From Plantago ovata (lineage: Eukaryota; Streptophyta; Magnoliopsida; Lamiales; Plantaginaceae), in contig CM051455.1 in NCBI GenBank assembly GCA_028274465.1, positions 98,650,365-98,714,364 of the forward strand: a DNA stretch of 64,000 nt, written 5' to 3'. The notes below the pieces were generated by a model. That model was given only the letters and a program-made list of their open reading frames with translations. It ran no database searches and had not been told where the DNA came from. Positions 57,661 through 64,000 of this stretch are shown piece by piece. A program made the position numbers and the translations under genes. Position 1 is the stretch's first letter. Each line of letters opens with the position of its first letter.

Positions 57661-58534
57661 ATAAGATGTGATACTAGATGTTACCGCATGGTTTGGCCTC
57701 GGTCGGCTGAGTATGTTGCTTGTAAGTTATTGGGACTGCTCGAGGGGCCTTATAGGTGATCATCGGGGCTTGTGGTAGTGGCGGTAGTTCCATTAATAGA
57801 TCGGATAGGGCCAACTCCTCCATCTGTATCATCATTGTCCTTATTGTCTTCATTGTCACTACTGTCACCAATATCATCACCAGTATAGTTGCATCGTCGA
57901 AGAGAATCTTCAAGATTGGCCGAAGCTGTTATGGAATCTTCCACCCGGTATCTCTCCAATAGGTTGTGAACTGTTAAAGGGGAAAGGGTAGTGGTATCAG
58001 AGCCTCCCTCTCCAACGTTTTACACCTCGAGGAGGTTACAACAAGCTGCTCGGATACTCGGAGGTTGTCTTCCATTTTTTCCTATGTCGACCACATTCTC
58101 TATAGTTGATGCCCCCGATGTCTATATGATGCTCCCTTTAGAGGCAGTCAAGGGGCACCCCTAAGAGGGGTTGGGCACCCATGTCATTATGTTTTGGAAC
58201 CAAGCTAGCGCTTCGGAACCTTCTAGCCACTGTTGACTCAAGACAGAATCCGTTGTGGTGAGACCGTCCCGGTGCCTTCCTATTCACTCGAACTTTGCAG
58301 CCCTTGTGATAGACTGCTGACGTAATAATTGTTTTTGTCCCTTCGGTGGAGCATGAATAGGCATAGGAGTACTCTAGCTCCTCCTCTTGGATAATCCGCG
58401 ACGTAGTTGCAAGAGCCCGTGGCTCGAACGCACCTCTAACGAGATCACTCTCTTTGACATGGTTGTAATCGATCCCCCTCCAATACTTCATAGTAGCCAA
58501 ACGGGAGTGCTCCTCTCCCTTTGTGGCATGGTTC
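57661..58534 (-). pseudogene. ORF3-position remnant of unit C2
   Basis: Same arrangement as in C1 but longer open: after the acceptor and a short first frame, MKYWRGIDYNHVKESDLVRG continues without a stop through SYAYSCSTEGTKTIITSAV to LLGVPLDCL at 58138 (about 117 aa). An acidic frame and the shared block follow near 57690-57960. I do not recognise the product, and it does not resemble E ORF3. Confidence 0.45.
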
Positions 58535-59068
58535 CTACAAACAACAGTTAGTACCTTTATGACACAAAACTGACTCATGCATATGCTAATGTAAGAACTA
58601 AACACACGAGTGATAAAATCAACAATCGAACTCTGCAAATCCTTTATGTCTATTCTAGCTACGCAACATACCAAAATAAATTCGACATGCGCATATCGCA
58701 TTACGCTCTTGCTAGACAACAAATAACCTAAATAATAAGGCTCAATTCATACCATAGTAGCGAAAAATTCTAACACCATATACCTTCATACACAACAATT
58801 ATGCATTCTACCAACACATCCATCATTATTACATCAGTAAACACAATCATATGTAAGGAATCGAAGAAAAAGATACATTGCATATCAAGATAAAAACATC
58901 TAGTAGCGAAATACCCAAATCAACAATTCAAGCATAATTGAGTATGCAATTGATAGTAAATAATGCTTCTAATCACACAAACAACCTACTCATACATCAT
59001 ATAAGCCTAATTGAAGCTCAAATTAGAAAACCCCAAAATTTGAAAAATTAGGGTTCATAAGAAAATAC
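58535..59068 (-). other. Probable intron in C2 (534 nt)
   Basis: Donor GATCTGAG/GTATTT and acceptor TTTGTAG/GAACC in sense, at the same place as in E and C1. Confidence 0.62.
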
Positions 59069-59297
59069 CTCAGATCTGGAAAACGAATGCACTAGGGTGA
59101 AATTTGTTCGGAGGAAAAGAAAGAGCACGTAAAGGGCTTCGATTGAAGCTATAGAACACTAAATTTGGTGGAGAAATGAAGGTTTTATGAAGATTTGAAG
59201 ATATTTTCGCGAGTTTCGGTTTTTTAGGGAGTAAGAAGGGTGAAGAGATGAAGAAATGAGGAGAAACGAGGATTTCCGCGTTTTTGACCTGCAGAGA

Positions 59298-59372
59298 CCG
59301 TGGGGCGAGTCGCCCCGGGTGCGGGGCGAGTCGCCCCATGTGGGGCGATTCGCCCCCCACCTCCTGAGGCGG
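59298..59372. repeat. Internal palindromes of C2
   Basis: Three units (GGGGCGAGTCGCCCC twice, GGGGCGATTCGCCCC once) and an adjacent CACCTC/GAGGTG-type remnant, at the same place as in E and C1. Confidence 0.78.
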
Positions 59373-59561
59373 GGAGACGAAAACTTCCGAAAAATGCAGT
59401 TTTTAAGTCCCCGAAAACCATTTTTATCATAAAACCACTCCAAAAATCTCACTCAAGCATAACATAAGCCCATACGACACAGAGACGAACAAATTCACAT
59501 ATGAAAAGCAAATTGTTCAAGAATGAATGCATGCAATAAAGCAGTAAAAAGCGATAAAAAC

Positions 59562-59579
59562 TCCGGGTTGCCTCCTGGA
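59562..59579 (-). promoter_or_regulatory. Hairpin with AGGCAA loop after gag-protease, C2
   Basis: Same as in C1, with one changed stem base that leaves a wobble pair in RNA. Confidence 0.72.
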
Positions 59580-59622
59580 TAGTGCCATTGTTTAAAGTCT
59601 TTGACTCGACTCCTGTCTGCGC

Positions 59623-61771
59623 CTAGCTCTTCTTCTTGAGGGTACTAGACTTCCCGTTCATGGATCTTCTCCACATGCCACGAACCTGTGAATAAGAATG
59701 AACATAGACAGCAAGACCACAGTAGTTAATAGTGTGAGAAGTATCAGGTGGATTAGATATGGCTCGCAACACATGTCGCTTTCCATCCACCTCAATGGTG
59801 CAAGTCCTTCGGTAGATGTCTATCACGGAGCGTAGTTTTGTCAAGAACGTTCGCCCCAAGAGAACAACATCCCCCATCCCAGGTGTAGACGCCGAATAAC
59901 TACAAAATTGGTGTATACATAAGCTTCACCAATCTTGACCAACACATTCTTCACAAGGCCTTCGGGTCTCACAAAGGATCCATCCGCCAATTGCACAATA
60001 GCCTTATGCTCAGATAGTTTTCCAAGGCTACTCTTCTCAAACACATTCATAGGGAGCACATTAGAGTAGGATCCCGTGTCTAGTGTGGCACGGACTTCTT
60101 CAAGCTCACCAATCCCGACATTAACATCGAAACTTTGAGGGAGTGGCTCGGGATCCTCTTGCTCCTCTTCACTCTCGTCAGAACCAAGTTCCTTCTCTTC
60201 TTCCTTAGCCTGTGGGGGCACTTCCCCCTTGCAACACTCGCACTTAGAAACCTTCTTGATGGTGATTTCAACAGGTAGATCACCCACCAAGGTAATGGAC
60301 ATCGACTTCTCAGTGTTGCTAGGCAGCTTGCCTTGCTCCCTACTTGCTCCTCGGTCGATCAACTCTTGCATCTTTTGATGGGCAAGCCTAGTGCTCTCTT
60401 CCAACCTATCAAGCCATGTCCTAGTTTTCTCAGAATCTTCTACATAACGTTAGAGAAAACTTTGGGTGTGATCAACCATCTTTTGCAAGTTCTCCATCAG
60501 TTGAGCCGACTTCGACTTCGGTTGCTCTTTTCGAGCGGGGTTTTCGCAGTGATCGTTGCCATAGTTAAGCCTACTACAGTCTTGGTTAGGGCCATAAGTT
60601 TGGCTAGCCGGTGCATATCCTTGATTGTTTCGGAACCCTCTCTCCAAAATCCACCTCGAGGATTCCTACCATCTTGTCCGTAGCTAGCTTCTTGAGTACC
60701 AAACTCCGTAGGAAAGGCTTCCTCTTCGCCTCCTTGAGCCCAGTTGCCATCATCATACGCAAGATCCGATCTACACATATGAGCTCCATGTCCATAGTTC
60801 TTGCATATTCGGCAAACTTCGTTCGAAACAGTTGTTCCAGTGGCGCTCTTGAGGACTTGTTTCAATTCGTTGGTAAAGCACTCGAATTGATCCCCATTCC
60901 CCCTATACATAGGGGCTTCTTGAGTCGGTGGAGCTTCAAGTCCACGTCTCCTAACCATTGCCCTTGGGTCCTTGAACTGCGAACCCTTAGCAAGCCTTTC
61001 GGAAACTGCCCAGACGGCTTCTGCGGTTTCCTCCCAAATATTGCCACAGCATTGGAAATCCACCACTTGTTGGTTCTCGAAGGTTAGTCCATTGTAGAAG
61101 TGTTGGACTAGGTCAGAAAGCTCAAAACCATGGTGAGGGCACTTGTTCGTGAGATCTTGGAACCTCTCAAATGCGGTGTAGATGGTCTCATCATAGTCCT
61201 GTTTGAATTTAGTGATTTGCGCCTTTAGCGCGGTAGTCAAGGTGTGAGGGAAGTATTTTTCCATGAAAGCTGAAAAGACCTTCTCCCAAGTGTCCAGCGA
61301 GCCTGCTGGTAGAGAACTCAACCATGACTTGGCTCTGTCGCCAAGCCCCATAGCAAAAACCTTCATCCTCAATTCATCCGTTGTTATTTCAGCTCCAGGT
61401 CGTGGGAGTTGGTTGACGAAATCATCGATATCGAGCAAGTACCCCATCACATCTTCCCTTTCTAAGCCATAGAACCTCGGAAGTTGTTGGAATGCGTGGT
61501 TCTTGATTTCCAGATCTCGAGTTGCAGAAGAAAGAACAATCGCCGGTCCCCTCATACGATCCTTGGAGGGTTGAGCCCATGCTTTCAGTGGTCTAGCTTC
61601 TGCCATTCCGTCGATTTCCTTGAAAAGACTGTGTAGAGATTCAGAGAAATCTGTATCTTCTATTTCCTCTAGTTCACGCCTTTGAAGTAGTCGCCTTCTT
61701 TGGTGGTAGACTCTGTCGATCTCAGCAATTGAATCAGCAAGCGGTGATCCTCTAGATCGTGCATGTGGCAT
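59623..61771 (-). pseudogene. C2 gag-protease, broken
   Basis: From ATG 61771 the frame is open for about 375 codons: the MPHARSRGSPLADS start, a complete gag core (NHAFQQLPRFYGLEREDVM, MKVFAMGLGDRAKSWLSSL, FERFQDLTNKCPHHGFELSD) and the CCHC knuckle CRICKNYGHGAHMC. A frameshift near 60645 and a stop at 60449-60451 separate this from the protease part (ATLDTGSYSNVLPMNVF, LADGSFVRPEG). Another shift near 59885 precedes VVLLGRTFLTKLRSVID and the basic tail. It is the least damaged gag core of the C/E family here. Confidence 0.9.
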
Positions 61772-61893
61772 ACACTATCTGTAACAAACTAGGAAAGCAG
61801 TGTCAGAGAGAAAATAGGAAAACTAAAAACTACTAGAACTAGGAATTGAATACTGAAAATATAAACAAATTAAACAGAAAAAAGGAGTATAGT

Positions 61894-61911
61894 CCCCGGA
61901 AACGGCGCCAA
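61894..61911 (-). promoter_or_regulatory. Primer binding site of unit C2
   Basis: Plus strand TCCCCGGAAACGGCGCCA at about 61893-61911, just before the right LTR; one difference from the usual site. Confidence 0.82.
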
Positions 61912-61913
61912 TT

Positions 61914-63168
61914 TGATGAACTGAAGATTGTCGGGTTCCAATTAATCAAATAAATTTGTATTTAGCCAAAGGCAATTCACAAATAAAACGAAAACCGTAG
62001 TGTAGCAGTAGAATAACCTCGAGTGTCGATCTCTAAGGACTATAACTAGCTTTATCTAATTTAACTTGAGAATATAAAATAGCAGACGACTTAGCAAAGG
62101 TTTTTCTTAACAGATAATGGAGGTTGGTGATAGTATGGTCATTCAAAGCATAGCAGGTTAATAATCATGCACCGGTTTTGCATAGAGATCTTTGATCAAT
62201 GAGTTGTCCTGTTGTAATTATTCAACACTACGAAGATATAGATTTAGATAGATCAAAGATCAATGAATTGTCCAATTGTGTTCGATAATTATTCAACAAT
62301 ACGAAGATAGAGATTTAGATAGATCAAAGAAATAAAGCAATAACTCTAGGTATAATGCGCGATATAGCCATTAGCATAATTATTAACCCTTCGCTAAGAT
62401 ATCACATACTATCACCAACGAGAAGTTTAGCTACTCATAGTTGTCATGCAATCAACAGAAATCATACCACGAATGAATGAAAACATGATGAAAGATATAT
62501 AAAAATAAGTAGAAAAACTGTAAGATACAAAGTTACCGAAGGTTGTCAATCTCCGAAGAATCGTGATCTTACAAGCTCCAAACTGCTATGAAAAAGTATC
62601 TCCTAAGCTAAGAACCCCCAGAACAGGCTCTGGGAAATTCCTACCTAAAACTACAGAGAAAGGTGAGAGAAAAGGTCTGGAAAAGTATGAAAAACGGAGA
62701 AAAACTAAGCAACTATATATAGGCTTCGAATTGTGTGGGGCGAAGGGCCCCACACACCGGGCGACTCGCCTGGTGTGAGGCGATTCGCCCCACATCCCGG
62801 GCGACTCGCCCGGGAGTAAATTTCGGTCAGATACGCGTTTTCGACGCGTTTTTGGATTTCTTCCCATTTTCGGACTCGGTTTCTAACTTCTAGTGACCTT
62901 CTAGCCTCCAGATTCGACCCCTAGACTTCAAATCCTATCCGGAATCTTTCAGATACTCCAATTAGGCTTCTGGAACACCAATTCCTTGTCTACTTCAATA
63001 TAATTGCCCGGAAAACCTCGTTTTTCAACCAAAACCTGTAAAATAAAAACTAAAGGGAAACGTGACACTATTCTAATAAAATGCAGTAAAATATAGCTAA
63101 ATTAACATAGAGGATAGCTAAAATAGGTGAAAAAGACTCAAATGAAAGTGTAAAATACACATTCATCA
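61914..63168 (-). repeat. Right (5') LTR of C (1255 bp)
   Basis: TGATGAACTG to ACATTCATCA, followed by the GTTGT duplication and Helitron coding sequence. Palindromes lie at about 62756-62817. A two-copy repeat of a CTACGAAGATA unit (about 75 bp) lies near 62200-62330. Confidence 0.93.
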
Positions 63169-63173
63169 GTTGT

Positions 63174-63756
63174 CATTGGTGATGGATTGAACAAGTTAAT
63201 TGCGGAAGAGATGACATATGATTTGCATGAATTGCAAACCGAGCATGCCAAGTTGTATCCGTGTTTGACGGACGAACAGAAGAATAATTATCAAATGATC
63301 ATGGATGCTATTGAATCAGAAACAGGTGGTGTGTTTTTCGTCTATGGTTATGGTGGTACGGGCAAGACGTTCCTCTGGAGAAAATTATGCTCAGTTATTC
63401 GTGGTCGATGTGATATTGTCCTTCTAGTTGATTCGAGTGGCATTGCCTCTCTTCTCCTTCCTCGAGGTCGTACTGCGCATTCAATATTTAGTATACCTAT
63501 AGAGGTTGATGAGACGACCATGTGCAGCCGAATAAATCCGACCAGCGAGTTGACCGCGTTGATAAAACGCTCCAAGTTGATCATATGGGATGAAGCTCCC
63601 ATGACAAATAAGTTTTGTTTTGAGCCTCTTGATAGGAGTCTGAGGGACGTTATTAGAGGTCTGGATGGTTTGACGAACACTAAACCGTTTGGTGGAAAGG
63701 TTATTGTGTTTGGTGGTGATTTCCGTCAGATTTTGCCCGTTATACCCAAGGGCAGC
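63174..63756 (+). pseudogene. Helitron helicase (PIF1-like) part of the Rep/helicase gene
   Basis: This continues the gene broken at 33818. It reads VIGDGLNKLIAEEMTYDLHE, then the helicase: Walker A in VYGYGGTGKTFLWRKL, AHSIFSIPIEV, Walker B LIIWDEAPM, and FGGDFRQILPVIPKGS. The frame is open across this piece. It stops because a B-type LTR begins at 63757, within the helicase core. The enzyme would unwind DNA during rolling-circle transposition. Confidence 0.93.
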
Positions 63757-64000
63757 TGATGATGTCGTTTTAAAAGCCTAAGAACACTTATCACTACACA
63801 AACTAGAGTGCAATGGCAAGTTGTCCCCGAGTGTCGTTCTCTCGGAACCTAACGTGGCTTTGCTTGAGGTTTTTGCAAGTACAGTCAACGAGTTCAAATG
63901 TTTAGAGAATCGTTTCCTTTGAACAATAGCAACGAGAAAATAGATTGTTGTAAACAAGTTTGGAAAACGGTTGGTGGTAGAAATCAAATACACATGCATG
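63757..64000 (-). repeat. Second B-type LTR, cut by the window end
   Basis: TGATGATGTCGTTTT, then ACACTTATCACTACAC as in the B LTRs, with a small deletion near the start (AAAAGCC in place of the CACCAATTAAATT stretch). It interrupts the helicase codons for PKGS. GCAGC (63752-63756) should recur at its far side. Confidence 0.88.

Larger units (their letters stand above)
33819..63168 (-). mobile_element. Gypsy C: three-LTR element with two internal units, carrying nested A and B
   Basis: The outer ends share a perfect GTTGT duplication (33814-33818 and 63169-63173) within Helitron coding sequence. Between them lie a left LTR remnant (33819-33840 plus 49781-50180), internal unit C1 (50181-54872), a middle LTR (54873-56135), internal unit C2 (56136-61913) and a right LTR (61914-63168). 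Both units encode gag-protease only, on the minus strand. A single outer duplication shows one insertion site. The doubled interior is best explained by unequal recombination between LTRs. Confidence 0.9.

Noticed and set aside
1..64000. Ordinary host genes
   Set aside because: Every frame of convincing length matched retrotransposon or Helitron proteins, or lay inside their LTRs and untranslated regions.

Overview
This window is intergenic DNA of a large, repeat-rich flowering-plant genome. I found no ordinary host gene, rRNA, tRNA gene or CRISPR array. Almost every base belongs to nested transposable elements: two Ty1/copia elements, a cluster of Athila-like Ty3/gypsy elements, one Helitron and one unclassified retroelement remnant. 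The plant origin follows from the Athila-type gag-pol with tRNA-Asp primer site, the sirevirus-like copia with an extra 3' ORF, the initiator-Met primer site and the plant-type Helitron with spliced Rep/helicase. The species cannot be named from this sequence.

Layout. 1-8989: copia element Copia-1 (minus strand, 3' LTR cut by the window edge), inserted in the integrase of Copia-2. 8990-16010: Copia-2 (plus strand, sirevirus-like, decayed pol, extra ORF3, 3' LTR), also split just before its RT catalytic motif by a solo gypsy LTR (10908-12121, TSD TCCAT). 16011-31615: an unclassified retroelement remnant T (minus-strand gag-like ORF), opened by two non-autonomous gypsy elements, D (16077-21592, TSD CCTCT) and E (22534-31327, TSD ATGTT). 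31616-33818 and 63174-63756: one Helitron Rep/helicase gene cut in two by about 29 kb of insertions. 33819-63168: element C, an LTR-internal-LTR-internal-LTR structure (TSD GTTGT), whose left LTR is opened by autonomous gypsy A (33841-49775, TSD TCGGG), whose gag is in turn opened by gag-only gypsy B (35663-42364, TSD GCCCC). 63757-64000: start of a second B-type LTR inside the Helitron helicase.

How they relate. Only A encodes protease, RT, RNase H and integrase. C, D and E share its LTR type, tRNA-Asp primer site and 3' untranslated region but lack pol, so they look like dependants of A-type elements. B has a diverged LTR and an intact gag-protease only. E carries a third ORF in the envelope position behind an apparent 536-nt intron; the same intron (534 nt) survives in both C units. 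Every coding region except B's gag-protease is broken.

Most unusual signal. Several unrelated elements carry arrays of short inverted repeats with a constant loop or core but different, compensating stems: the Copia-1 LTR (loop TTCCAAA), the Copia-1 leader (loop AGGCGGC), the Copia-2 inter-ORF region (loop ACRGGNA), and the gypsy LTRs plus post-gag regions (core GCG-N3-CGC). The gypsy 3' regions also keep an identical 9-bp hairpin next to G-rich, polypurine-tract-like runs. This pattern suggests selection or generation of structure rather than sequence and is what I would test first. All distances, TSDs and hairpins were read by eye; no alignment or folding program was run.
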